Assembly: GCF_004331675.1 (NCBI RefSeq) | Contig: NZ_SJSN01000004.1 | Coordinates: forward strand, 281,756-345,755 | DNA: 64,000 bases | Direction of reading: 5' to 3' | Source: Pedobacter frigidisoli | GTDB taxonomy: Bacteria > Bacteroidota > Bacteroidia > Sphingobacteriales > Sphingobacteriaceae | Position numbers and translations under genes: made by a program | The notes under the pieces: generated by a model | Told to the model about the DNA's origin: nothing | The model's input: only the letters and a program-made list of their open reading frames with translations | The model's database searches: none | Shown here: one piece after another, positions 1 to 9,900 of the stretch | Position numbering within the stretch: the stretch's first letter is position 1 | How the letters are laid out: the number at the start of each line of letters is the position of its first letter

Positions 1-246
1 TCCATCAGTTTAAACCGTGATGCAATTGACGACCCCGAACCCTCATTAAGTTATATGGGTTTCCAATGGTTTTCTCTTTATGCTTTTCTTTGCGTTATTG
101 CACATCATATAGTGCTGTTCTTTTTAGAAACATTTAAGCTAACCGAAATTGGTTATACCTTAATGAGATGCGGCTTAAGTTGTATCTTTACACTGCTTAT
201 TATTTTCTTGGTAGAATTTATATTCTATAAAAGAACTTCCCGCTAA
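1..246 (+). CDS. mreD: Rod shape-determining protein MreD, C-terminal part
   Basis: The reading frame is open from the first base, so this is the 3' end of a gene starting outside the window; the first ATG inside it (position 55) is internal. About 81 residues are visible, with two hydrophobic segments and a short basic tail (YKRTSR). The identity rests mainly on context: it overlaps mrdA by one base (TAATG) and is followed by rodA, the usual mreBCD-mrdA-rodA order of Bacteroidota. MreD is a membrane component of the elongasome that directs lateral wall synthesis. The sequence alone is poorly conserved. Confidence 0.75.
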   Translation, partial: SISLNRDAIDDPEPSLSYMGFQWFSLYAFLCVIAHHIVLFFLETFKLTEIGYTLMRCGLSCIFTLLIIFLVEFIFYKRTSR

Positions 247-2255
247 TGGATCAACTGTTTAATCGAAAATATATCGTTCAAGGATTATTTATTGTAATCG
301 CCCTCATTTTATTGGGGAAGTTATTCTATATCCAAATTATTAGCGATTCGGCATTTATTTCTGCGGAGAGTAATGTGCTTAAAAAGAAATATAAATATCC
401 TGCTCGTGGTGCCATTTTAGATCGCAACATGAAAGTAATTGTTCAGAACGAGCCTGTTTACGATTTAATGGTTACCCCCAATGAGGTGAAACCATTTGAT
501 ACACTGGCACTGGCAACTGCTTTGGATATCACCATAGATGATGTTCGAAAAAAGTTAAAAAAAGCCAGAACGCAATCCAATTATCAATCTACATTTTTCG
601 AAAGGCAAATTTCGGTACAGAGTTATGCCCGTTTACAAGAAATTATGTACCGTTTTCCTGGCTTTTTAACCCAAGATAGAACGGTGCGACACTTCCCAGA
701 TAGTATTGCAGGTCAACTTTTTGGCTATGTAAAAGAAGTAAGTCCTGAGGATATTGAAAAATCTGAGGGCTATTACAAGCCTGGCGATTTTATTGGCAAA
801 AGTGGACTAGAAAGATCTTATGAAGACTTTCTTCGTGGAGAAAAAGGAGTAGTCAATACCTTATACGATGCCAAAAATGTAGCCCAGGGAAGTTATGCCA
901 ACGGCAAGTATGATGTAAACGCCGTTTCTGGAGAACGACTAATTTCATCCCTAGATATTAGAATACAAAGATTGGGCGAAGAATTGATGAGAAATAAGGT
1001 TGGTGCGATTGTAGCCATCGAACCAGCTACCGGCGAAATACTTGCATTTGTAAGCAGCCCAGGTTATGATCCCAATCAATTTGTTGGAAAAGATTGGGGA
1101 AAAAACTACATGAGCTTATTGGCCAACCCATATCGGCCTCAAATTGTACGGCCTATTGCGGGTCAATACTCACCCGGTTCTTCATTTAAACCGGTAGATG
1201 CCTTGGTAGCATTACAGGATGGCGCCATAGACCCAAGTACAACTTTCTTCTGTCCAGGCTACTACATGGCCGGAAACCATAAGGTTAAATGTGAACACGT
1301 TGATGGAACAATAAATATGCAGCGTGGAATTGCCAGAAGCTGCAACACTTATTTTTGTCATGTTTTTCAGAATATTATTACCAAAAATGGAATGAAAAAA
1401 CAGCGTGAAACTTATGCGCACTGGCATGAACAGATTTCTAAATGGGGCTTTGGGCAGAAACTGGGTATCGATATGCCTTTCGAGAAAGCGGGGATTTTTT
1501 ACAAAAACGATCATTACGATAAAATCTACGGTAAGCGTTGGGGTTACACCACGGTAATTTCGCAATCTATTGGTCAGGGTGAAATTACGTCTACCCCTTT
1601 GCAAATGGCAAACGTAATGGCCGCAATTGCCAATCGAGGTTATTACCTTCGACCGCACTTAATAAAAGGCATTGGCGATAAAAATGTTGTAAAAAAAGAA
1701 TACGTTGTAAAAAATTATGTTGGTGTAGATGAAAAGTATTTTGAGCCTGTAATTCAGGGAATGTTCGAGGCAGTAAATGCACCGTACGGAACAGCGAAAG
1801 AATCTCAAATCCCAGGAATTACAATGTGCGGAAAAACTGGAACAGTGCAAAATCCACATGGGAAAAACCACTCGGTTTTTATTGGCTTTGCCCCTCGCGA
1901 TAATCCTAAAATCGCAATAGCTGTAATTGTAGAAAATGGTGGTTTTGGTGGAAGTTATGCTGCTCCAATATCAAGTTTTATTGTAGAAAAATATTTAACG
2001 GATAGCATTAAACCTAAATCTAACGGGTACACAGTAAGTGCATTCGCAAATACGAATTTATTGCCTGCTTTAAAGGAAAAAGCAAAACCAGGAAAGCTGA
2101 CAAAAGCCGATAGCTTATTGAATAAAAAAACAGATTCGACTAGAAGAATAAAAGACAGCTTGAAGATTAAGGCCGCAACCCTAAAAAGAACAGTTGCTGC
2201 AAAACCTAAAGCCTTAAAAGCAGTAATTACTGATAAACCTGTAATCAAAAAATAA
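246..2255 (+). CDS. mrdA: Penicillin-binding protein 2 (peptidoglycan DD-transpeptidase)
   Basis: This is the elongasome transpeptidase that cross-links peptidoglycan in the periplasm. One N-terminal membrane anchor (about residues 12-30) precedes the dimerisation domain and the transpeptidase domain. All three active-site motifs are present: SxxK at Ser312-Lys315 (SSFK), SxN at 365-367 (SCN) and KTG at 530-532. The 669 residues exceed typical PBP2 because of a lysine-rich tail of roughly 65 residues after about residue 600, probably disordered. The ATG overlaps the mreD stop and rodA follows after one base, so the three genes are translationally coupled. Confidence 0.95.
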   Translation: MDQLFNRKYIVQGLFIVIALILLGKLFYIQIISDSAFISAESNVLKKKYKYPARGAILDRNMKVIVQNEPVYDLMVTPNEVKPFDTLALATALDITIDDVRKKLKKARTQSNYQSTFFERQISVQSYARLQEIMYRFPGFLTQDRTVRHFPDSIAGQLFGYVKEVSPEDIEKSEGYYKPGDFIGKSGLERSYEDFLRGEKGVVNTLYDAKNVAQGSYANGKYDVNAVSGERLISSLDIRIQRLGEELMRNKVGAIVAIEPATGEILAFVSSPGYDPNQFVGKDWGKNYMSLLANPYRPQIVRPIAGQYSPGSSFKPVDALVALQDGAIDPSTTFFCPGYYMAGNHKVKCEHVDGTINMQRGIARSCNTYFCHVFQNIITKNGMKKQRETYAHWHEQISKWGFGQKLGIDMPFEKAGIFYKNDHYDKIYGKRWGYTTVISQSIGQGEITSTPLQMANVMAAIANRGYYLRPHLIKGIGDKNVVKKEYVVKNYVGVDEKYFEPVIQGMFEAVNAPYGTAKESQIPGITMCGKTGTVQNPHGKNHSVFIGFAPRDNPKIAIAVIVENGGFGGSYAAPISSFIVEKYLTDSIKPKSNGYTVSAFANTNLLPALKEKAKPGKLTKADSLLNKKTDSTRRIKDSLKIKAATLKRTVAAKPKALKAVITDKPVIKK

Positions 2256-2256
2256 A

Positions 2257-3519
2257 ATGCAACAGCAACAGGGAAACCGTTTCTTTTTTAATGTAGATTG
2301 GATTACCGTTTTAATCTACGTAGCCCTTTGCACTATAGGTTTTGTCAATATTTTCGCCTCAGTTCCACCCGAACAATCTGCGGTATTTGGCTTTAATACG
2401 CTGTACGGCAAGCAATTAATATATGTGATAACTGGGTTAGTTTTAGGTTTATCCATTTTATTGTTCGATGGCAGGCTATTTAACGTTTTCTCCCCTTTTA
2501 TTTATGGTGGAACATTATTACTGTTAATGGCAGTACTCGTTATCGGAAATAAGGTTGCAGGTAACCAAGCTTGGATTGCCATCGGCTCCTTTAAGTTGCA
2601 GCCAGCAGAATTTGCCAAGTTTGGAACAGCCCTTTTACTTGCCAGGTATGTTGGTGCTTTTAACCCAAAATTTAGGGATTTTAAGACAATTATGATTGCT
2701 GGATTAATTGTAGGAGCACCCTTGGTTTTGATTATGTTACAACCCGATACCGGATCGGCATTGGTTTTTCTTGCTTTTATGTTCCCACTTTATCGCGAGG
2801 GTTTATCGGGATACTTCTTGCTTATTTTCTTGGGCATGATTGTACTTTTTGTAGCAGATTTCTTAGTGCCAACTTATATCTTAATCATCATCATTACCGC
2901 TATTGCCGGGCTTTTTATCTATAACAATAGAAGAAAGCAGAAAATTATTTTCTCTACGATATTGGTAACCGTTTTTGCAATTGCCTATCTTTTCTTAATT
3001 AAGGTAGCATACGAGAAAGTTCTTGCACCACATCAACGCAGTAGAATTGAGCTAATGCTTGGCCTTAAAACCGATAATAGAGGAGCAGGATACAATGTAA
3101 TACAATCTCAAATTGCCATCGGTTCTGGGCAGGCAACTGGTCGTGGATTTTTGCAGGGAACACAAACTAAATATGGTTATGTTCCTGAACAAAGTACCGA
3201 CTTTATCTTCTCTACTATTGGTGAGGAATGGGGATTTTTAGGTTGTTCGGTAGTTATTGGATTGTATATTTTTCTTTTGCTAAGGCTAGTTAATCTGGCA
3301 GAGCGGCAAAGATCTACATTCTCTCGTGTATATGGGTATTGTGTAGCGTGTATCCTATTCTTCCACGTATTTATCAATATCGGGATGACGATCGGAATCA
3401 TACCTGTTATTGGTATACCACTTCCATTTATCAGTTACGGAGGTTCGTCTCTTTGGAGTTTTACAATCTTACTTTTTATCTTCCTGAAATTGGATTCGAA
3501 CAGAATGGGATTCTTTTAA
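2257..3519 (+). CDS. rodA: Rod shape-determining protein RodA (SEDS glycosyltransferase)
   Basis: This SEDS-family polytopic membrane protein polymerises lipid II into glycan strands with PBP2. The 420 residues contain about ten hydrophobic segments, the conserved periplasmic loop with the GYNVIQSQIAIGSG region, and the C-terminal signature LPFISYGGSSL typical of RodA/FtsW. The length fits the family. The start lies one base after the mrdA stop, which supports a functional RodA-PBP2 pair. No clear terminator is visible between it and the convergent gene at 3651. Confidence 0.95.
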   Translation: MQQQQGNRFFFNVDWITVLIYVALCTIGFVNIFASVPPEQSAVFGFNTLYGKQLIYVITGLVLGLSILLFDGRLFNVFSPFIYGGTLLLLMAVLVIGNKVAGNQAWIAIGSFKLQPAEFAKFGTALLLARYVGAFNPKFRDFKTIMIAGLIVGAPLVLIMLQPDTGSALVFLAFMFPLYREGLSGYFLLIFLGMIVLFVADFLVPTYILIIIITAIAGLFIYNNRRKQKIIFSTILVTVFAIAYLFLIKVAYEKVLAPHQRSRIELMLGLKTDNRGAGYNVIQSQIAIGSGQATGRGFLQGTQTKYGYVPEQSTDFIFSTIGEEWGFLGCSVVIGLYIFLLLRLVNLAERQRSTFSRVYGYCVACILFFHVFINIGMTIGIIPVIGIPLPFISYGGSSLWSFTILLFIFLKLDSNRMGFF

Positions 3520-3650
3520 GAAAGCTAAAAGAAGAAAGATCAAATCTTAAAGCGAAAACATAGCGCTGTAAAGTGGCAATAAGCCAATAAAACGAAAGTC
3601 AATTGTGGCCCAAACTGCCATCTTTAGTCTTTTAGCCTTGGCCTTTCCGC

Positions 3651-4838
3651 TTACTTACTAAATCTCCTATTCAACAATTCGTAAAACTGATCTACTGTTC
3701 CCTGTTTATTCGCCCAATCGTTTTTAACGGCATAATTATTTTGCAAAAACCCATCAGCAGCTTCAAAGCTATTCATCTTGTTTACAATATCAATAGCTTC
3801 AGAGTAAGCTAAGTTGTAACCTTTAAAAAGATCCTTAATAAAAAGCAACTTTTCGTTTAAGCTAATGCCTTGTTTTAAATCGACAATTGGCGCTTTGAAA
3901 GATTCATCACTCTTACCATTTGTTTTTGCCAATAAATCATTTAAGCTAGGTGGCGGAGTTGATGATATAGTTTGAGTTACTGGTCTAACTGGAATGGCCT
4001 CTGGCGTAAAAGCTGGTCTTTCTACAGCTATTGGCGGCGAGAGTATTGGTTCATCCATTTCAACATCTTTTAAGGCTTCGATGGATTTCGATTCTACTTC
4101 AATTTTAGGGATTTCAACAACAGGCTCCTCAAATTTAGGCTGTACTGCTTCTGCCTCTTCTTCCTGGTTTGAGATTAGAAATGGCTCTGGACCAATCTCA
4201 TCATCCTCTGCTGGTATATTTTCTTCAACTGTTAAGGGGCTCTCCTCTTTTTCGTGTATTTTTTTCTTTTGTGCTAAAATTTCTTCCTCAGCTCTACTTA
4301 AAGGTCTATCGAAAATCTCTTCAACATTTTTGGCCTCGTAATCAAATTTATCATCTTCAGTATGGTTACCTAAAACAAACTCAAAGCTATGATCATCATG
4401 ATCTGGTTTAAAAAAGTCATGCGCCAATATCTTTTCAGCTGTTTCCTCCTTGATTTTTTCATCATCCAAAACCTCTTGTTCCTGCTGAACATCCACCCGT
4501 TCTTCCTCTTCTTCAGCAGCGGCAACCTCGGCAAGTGCTGGTGGATCAAAACATTCTTCCATCGGTTTATAACCTTGAAGAACTTTCAGTTCATCGGCAA
4601 TGGTTGGTGGAGCTTGCTCAACAGTCGATAAAATTTTCGAATCTGTTTTTTGCTTACTATTTGTGTTTAATTTTTGTGAGATCCGAACATGGTCTGCCAA
4701 AAAATCGGCGTTGGCTAAAAAAAGTTCAACCTCTAAATCATTTAATTGTTCAGGATTTTGAGCTAAAAACTGATATTGCTCATTCAATTCTGTTAAAATG
4801 CTGCCGATCTTTCTGAAAATATCTTGTTGGTTCATCAT
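3651..4838 (-). CDS. Hypothetical protein with acidic disordered middle
   Basis: I do not recognise a named family. Three parts can be seen in 395 residues: an N-terminal helical stretch (1-60); a long, strongly acidic low-complexity region rich in E, D, P and V (about 80-310) with short proline-rich pieces; and a compact C-terminal region of about 70 residues (from SLNEKLLFIKDLF to RRFSK) that looks folded and is probably the conserved part. There is no signal peptide or membrane segment, so it is probably cytoplasmic. It is divergent from tdk. Two adjacent ATGs (4838 and 4835) are possible starts. A scaffold or regulatory role would be a guess. Confidence 0.7.
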   Translation of the reverse strand: MMNQQDIFRKIGSILTELNEQYQFLAQNPEQLNDLEVELFLANADFLADHVRISQKLNTNSKQKTDSKILSTVEQAPPTIADELKVLQGYKPMEECFDPPALAEVAAAEEEEERVDVQQEQEVLDDEKIKEETAEKILAHDFFKPDHDDHSFEFVLGNHTEDDKFDYEAKNVEEIFDRPLSRAEEEILAQKKKIHEKEESPLTVEENIPAEDDEIGPEPFLISNQEEEAEAVQPKFEEPVVEIPKIEVESKSIEALKDVEMDEPILSPPIAVERPAFTPEAIPVRPVTQTISSTPPPSLNDLLAKTNGKSDESFKAPIVDLKQGISLNEKLLFIKDLFKGYNLAYSEAIDIVNKMNSFEAADGFLQNNYAVKNDWANKQGTVDQFYELLNRRFSK

Positions 4839-4877
4839 GAATTTATAACGAATTTTTGGTCGATTTATGTTGGTAAC

Positions 4878-4900
4878 TATGTGTTCAAAAATAACACATA
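4878..4900. promoter_or_regulatory. Perfect 8-bp inverted repeat between divergent genes
   Basis: TATGTGTT and AACACATA are separated by seven A/T-rich bases in the gap between the divergent genes at 3651-4838 and 4961-5542. No T-tract follows on the plus strand. It could be an operator or a 5'-UTR hairpin; nothing in the sequence decides between these. Confidence 0.3.
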
Positions 4901-4960
4901 ATTATGATATTTGTTCGGTTTAAATTTATAGAGAAGACGTAGGGAAATAAAAAATCGGGG

Positions 4961-5542
4961 ATGTTATTTAGCGAACAAAATTTTAGAAGAAGAGGTGAAT
5001 TTTCAGGAAGTATTGAAGTGGTTTGCGGCTCCATGTTTTCTGGCAAAACCGAGGAACTCATTCGCAGGTTAAAAAGAGCCCAAATTGCTAAATTGAATGT
5101 AGAGATTTTTAAGCCCAGAACAGATACACGTTACCATGAAACCGCGGTGGTTTCCCACGATTTAAATTCCATCAACTCTACACCTGTTGATAGTGCCTCT
5201 GCCATTTTATTACTTGGAACGAATACACAAGTGGTTGGAATCGATGAGGCTCAATTTTTTGACGATGAACTTCCTGAAGTTTGCAACAAACTCGCCCTTA
5301 AAGGAATACGTGTTATTGTTGCAGGCTTAGACATGGATTTTACAGGTAAACCTTTCGGGCCGATGCCAGCGTTAATGGCTATTGCAGAGCACGTTACAAA
5401 AGTAAATGCGGTTTGCGTTTGTTGCGGAAACCCGGCGCTTTACAGTTATAGAACCGTTGCTAACGAGAGTACGGTTTTACTTGGCGAAAAAGAAAGTTAC
5501 GAGCCACGTTGCAGGGCTTGTTACAATTTGGAAAAAGGATAA
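4961..5542 (+). CDS. tdk: Thymidine kinase (type II)
   Basis: It phosphorylates thymidine (and deoxyuridine) with ATP in the nucleotide salvage pathway. The P-loop GSMFSGKT lies at residues 23-30, the catalytic glutamate is Glu96 in GIDEAQFF, and the lasso/zinc domain near the C-terminus has the paired cysteine motifs CVCC and CRAC. The 193 residues match the small tetrameric type II enzymes of bacteria. The start is the first ATG after an A/T-rich leader. It is divergent from the acidic hypothetical gene. Confidence 0.95.
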   Translation: MLFSEQNFRRRGEFSGSIEVVCGSMFSGKTEELIRRLKRAQIAKLNVEIFKPRTDTRYHETAVVSHDLNSINSTPVDSASAILLLGTNTQVVGIDEAQFFDDELPEVCNKLALKGIRVIVAGLDMDFTGKPFGPMPALMAIAEHVTKVNAVCVCCGNPALYSYRTVANESTVLLGEKESYEPRCRACYNLEKG

Positions 5543-5810
5543 TTCTTTTTGAAGCGCAAAGCCTGTTCAAAAATCAAAGTTTGTTCCCGTGTTTCGCTTG
5601 TACGCTCTGGGCTTCGTTCCTTGCCCTGCAGGGTACCGCTACACCCGGGGCTAAATGGCCAAAAACTGCCAACTTTAATGGCCAAATGCAGAAACACAAA
5701 TTATAAACCCGACAAAAGCGGCAGCTCCCGATATTTCATCGGGACTATAGCAAATGGCGGGGCTGAAAGCCGCCAAGAATTACAGAACAATAATTTTCAA
5801 AAAATTAAGT
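5543..5810. repeat. Intergenic stretch with extragenic hairpins
   Basis: No convincing gene is present here. Two hairpins can be read: TCCCGAT/ATCGGGA at 5726-5744 and GGCGG/CCGCC at 5756-5774. The stretch is more GC-rich than its surroundings and resembles the mosaic of extragenic elements common between Bacteroidota genes. Short frames crossing it have no family resemblance. Confidence 0.45.
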
Positions 5811-6611
5811 ATGATGAAAGATATTAAAACTGTTTCCATTTTAGGCTGTGGCTGGTTCGGTTTACCCTTTGCAAAAAAGCTTATCCAATTGGGTTATCAG
5901 GTTAAAGGTTCTACCACCACTCCAACAAAACTGGCAACCCTGGCCGAAGAAAACATAAGTCCTTTCTTGATTAATTTTACAACCGAGCGTATATCTGCCG
6001 ATCCAGTTTTTTTTGAAACCGATGTGCTTTTTATCTGCATTCCACCAAAAAGAAACTCAACTGAATTGAACAGTTATCCCGATAAAATAAAATCGATTTT
6101 AGCAGCTGCAAAAGATAAAACTAAAAAGGTTGTTTTGGTAAGCTCCACGAGTGTCTACAGTGATGAAAATTTGATTGTAAACGAAGAAAGCGATACAAAT
6201 CCTGATACCGATTCTGGCAAAGTTGTTCTAGCGGCTGAGTTGCTTGTAAAAGAGTATCGTTCTACAGATTATGCCATTATTCGTTTTGCAGGATTGATTG
6301 GACCGAACAGAAACCCTGGGCGATTTTTTGCGGGTAAAACGGATGTTCCAAATGGTTTAGCGCCAGTAAATTTAATCCATCAAACTGATGCAATAGGTAT
6401 TGCCTGTAAGCTTTTGGAGAAACAGGCATTTGGAAAAATTTATAATGCGTGTGCGCCAAACCATCCTACAAAAATGGAGTTTTATAGTGCTGCAGCTAAG
6501 GAATCTGGATTGATTGAACCTACATTTATTACGGAAAAGAAAGATTGGAAGATTGTGGAAAGCCTAAATGTTCCAAAGTATTTGAATTATGATTATGTAG
6601 AAAGTATTTGA
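5811..6611 (+). CDS. NAD(P)-dependent epimerase/dehydratase-like protein (YeeZ type)
   Basis: This is an atypical extended SDR of the YeeZ-like group. A Rossmann motif GCGWFG lies near the N-terminus (VSILGCGWFGLPFAKKL), followed by a beta strand ending VVLVSSTSVY and the later KIYNAC motif. The 266 residues counted from the ATG at 5811 fit this group. An upstream frame open to 5754 runs through an extragenic hairpin and is unlikely to be translated. The substrate is not known; nucleotide-sugar or reductase roles are usual guesses. The stop is followed directly by the tandem repeat region. Confidence 0.8.
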   Translation: MMKDIKTVSILGCGWFGLPFAKKLIQLGYQVKGSTTTPTKLATLAEENISPFLINFTTERISADPVFFETDVLFICIPPKRNSTELNSYPDKIKSILAAAKDKTKKVVLVSSTSVYSDENLIVNEESDTNPDTDSGKVVLAAELLVKEYRSTDYAIIRFAGLIGPNRNPGRFFAGKTDVPNGLAPVNLIHQTDAIGIACKLLEKQAFGKIYNACAPNHPTKMEFYSAAAKESGLIEPTFITEKKDWKIVESLNVPKYLNYDYVESI

Positions 6612-6628
6612 TTTTGGTGTGGAGAATC

Positions 6629-6983
6629 AACTTGCGAAGTCTCAAAGGCCAAAAGCGCAGCAGGACTTCGACAGTTTCACTCGAGATTTATTTACAAGTC
6701 TAACGAAGTTCACCATCTCTCAAACCTAACAAAACTTCGTAAGACGAGTTAACTTGCGAAGTCTCAAAGGCCAAAAGCGCAGCAGGACTTCGACAATTTC
6801 ATCGATAAGACTGACGAAGTTTACCCATCACAAAACCCAACAAAACTTCGTAAGTCGAGTTAACTTCCGAAGTCTTAAAGGCCAAAAGCGCAGCAGGACT
6901 TCGACAGTTTCACTCGAGATTTATTTACAAGACTGACGAAGTTTACCCAATTTCGAACCTAACAAAACTTAATAAGACGAATT
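6629..6983. repeat. Three tandem copies of a 111-122-bp hairpin repeat
   Basis: Copies begin at 6629, 6751 and 6862 (lengths 122, 111 and 122) and are nearly identical over long blocks. Each copy carries two potential stems. In copy 1 these are CGAAGTC/GACTTCG (6635-6641 with 6664-6670) and ACGAAGTT/AACTTCGT (6703-6710 with 6733-6740). Copy 2 lacks about 11 bases between the stems, and copy 3 has a damaged last arm. The array fills the gap between two convergent genes and its end overlaps the stop codon of the SNF2 gene. It is not a CRISPR array, because the units are contiguous with no spacers. Confidence 0.85.
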
Positions 6984-9900
6984 AACTCAACAAACCCAAC
7001 AATTCTTTCTTTGTTAAATTTTTAAATATTCCGCCATCGGTTTGGATAAGATTTTTAACTAAATCTTTCTTTGTGGCCTGCAGCTTCATAATTTTTTCTT
7101 CGATCGTATCCGGACAAATTAATCGCACCGCCATTACATTTTTATGCTGGCCGATTCTATAGGCCCTATCTATGGCCTGGTTTTCAACCGCTGGATTCCA
7201 CCAAGGATCGACAATGTAAACATAATCTGCTTCTGTTAAATTTAGTCCGGTGCCGCCAGCCTTTAAACTAATTAAGAAAACGGAAATATCATCATTCTGC
7301 TGAAATGAAGTTACTACCTCTTCGCGTTTTTTGGTTTGTCCAGTTAAATATTCATACTTAATGTCACGGTTTTCCAATTGTTTTTTGATCAGATCGAGCA
7401 TGGTAACAAATTGAGAAAACACCAAAATCTTGTGCTTTCCAACTTTGCTTTCTATCTGCTCTACCAAAACCTCAATTTTAGATGAAGCTTGCAGGTAAGA
7501 TTTTCCATCGGCAAGCAAGGCGGCAGAATTGCAAATCTGTCTCAACTGTGTAATACTCTTGAGCACATGCATTGAGTTTTTTGGCAATTCATCTTCCGTT
7601 TTGTTCAAAATAAAATCCTGAATTTCCTTTTTGTTTGCTTCGTAAACCTCACGTTGCTCCTCACCCATTTCACAGTATAAAATGATTTCTGTTTTATCTG
7701 GAAGTTCTTTTGCAACCTGTTCTTTTGTGCGGCGGAGAATAAAAGGCTTAATCTTTTTTTGAAGTTCCTCAGCTCTTTTGCTATCCTTAAACTGATCTAT
7801 TGGTGTGGAGTATAAATCAGCAAATTGTTGCTTGCTGCCAAACAAACCAGGACAAGCGAAAGATAGCTGTCCATATAAATCGAACGTATTATTCTCGATT
7901 GGTGTACCCGTCATTACCACCTTATTACGCGATTGCAGCATGCGAACGGCCTTATATCTTTGCGATTCTGGATTTTTTATATTTTGAGATTCATCCAAAA
8001 AGAGATAATTAAAACGGTAATCTTTTAAGAAACGAATATCGGAAAGTAACGTTCCATACGAAGTAATAATGATCTCGTAATCATCAAAGCTATCGGTAGT
8101 CTTGGTTCGTTCGTTGCCATAAATTGTTTTCACCTTAATGGATGGAGCAAACTTTTCTACCTCCGCTTTCCAGTTAAAAATTAAAGATGCCGGAACGACA
8201 ACGAGATTAACATTGTGCGTTACTTTTTCTCTTTGCGATAAAATGAAAGCCAAAATTTGAATGGTTTTTCCCAGTCCCATATCATCGGCTAAGCAAGAGC
8301 CAAAGTTGAAATCATCCAAGAAATTAAGCCAATTTAAACCATCTTTTTGGTAATGGCGCAAGGTTGCAGTAAGCGTTTTTGGTACTTCGACCTCTTGAAT
8401 GGCATCTGTTCCCTCAAATTTTTGTTTGTATAATTTTAGCTCATTTTTCACATCACCATCCAACAAGGCATCTTCATAAAGATCATTTATTGATGAAAAT
8501 TTAATCTTGTGCGTTAAAATACTTTCATCGGTTACCTCGCCAGCATTAAAGTAGGCCGCAAATTTTTCTATCCACTGATGCGGCAAAATTCCTTGTGTAC
8601 CATCATCAAGGGTAACAAATTTACTTTTGTTTCTGATGGATTTATGCAGATGTTTCAGCGCTACTTGTTGTTTACCAAACTTAACTTTCACCTTGGTTTC
8701 GAACCAATCTGTTCCACTTAAAACCTCGATATTGATTTCGGGTTTGTGCTCGTTAAGCTTGTTGTTCTTTAGCTGATTGAAGCCAAGAATATGAATGCCC
8801 TTACTGCGCCAAGTTTCAAAAGCATCTAAAAACCAAGCCTCCTCCAAAAATCTTTTACGGTGCAGGTAAAAAGAATCGCTGGTTTCCTGATCATAAAAGT
8901 AGGGATGCTGTTTTAAAATATTTCCAATGAACTGAAGCTCAACGTCCTCATCACGATGAATCGTGAAAACATTTCCGAGCTTATCTTGCGCTTGAATTTG
9001 CTTTTTGGAAAGCACAGGAATCTCTTGATTTCCATAACGCATCACTGGCGTAATGAGAATAAATTCTTCCGATTCGGATAGATAAATCAGCTGCTCATTC
9101 TCCAAATCAAAACCCTTTTCCTCAATCTGACTTTTTGTTGCTGGTTTTAAGTAGGAATAATCTACTTGAATACTGCCCTCTAATTGAATTAAAATAGTTT
9201 TCTGAAATTCTGGATATTTAGATTTATGCAGAATTAATCGATTGCTCTGCTTTTTAAAGAAACCAATTACACGTAAAAAATCTAGTCGGGTAACGAGGTA
9301 AAGTTGATCTTTAAGTTGGATAAAATATTGATGAACAAGCACCAAACTATCCAATTCATAAGATTTACCATCAATAATTAATCGCCCAGTAATTTCGTAA
9401 AAATCGTCTTTTTGATTTACCGTTAAACGCAAATCAACATCAAGCACATGCACATTTACGGGAGCAATTGAGGCAGCCTGGATGGTTGAAGATTGCTTTG
9501 CATCCTGAAGATAGATGGGAATATTTAGAGGATTTTTTGCAATCGCCCTTAAAGCTTCGATTTCTGCTTCAGCCTGATCGGTATTGTAATTTTGCTGAAA
9601 AGTAGCAACGCCGCTATAAAATTTTAGCACATCACTATCGGCTTCCTTAAATAATAAATCGGCTTGATTAATGCTTTTCAAGGGGTTTTTAAGCTTTCCA
9701 CTTTTTGTGGTTTCAGCTTCGAACAGCGCTAAAGTTAAATTGTTGTAATAACGATGTTGGCCCAAAACCAAAATCATTTTACCCGCTTCTTTTATCTTTT
9801 TGGTAGGTTTTGTATTAGCCGTTGGCAGTAAAATATTTTGTAATTGCTGCTGCGCCTCCTTATCAAAAGGCTGTAGGGAATCCATTTTGGGCTTTATCTC

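Noticed and set aside
3994..4816. Plus-strand open frames opposite the acidic hypothetical gene
   Set aside because: They mirror its low-complexity codons and have no family resemblance.
6754..6936. Short open frame within the tandem repeat (RSLKGQKRSRTST repeated)
   Set aside because: It is produced by the repeat unit itself; repeated peptide follows the DNA repeat and there is no sign of a start or of conserved coding.
6629..6983. CRISPR array
   Set aside because: Units are long and contiguous, without unique spacers, and no cas genes are nearby.
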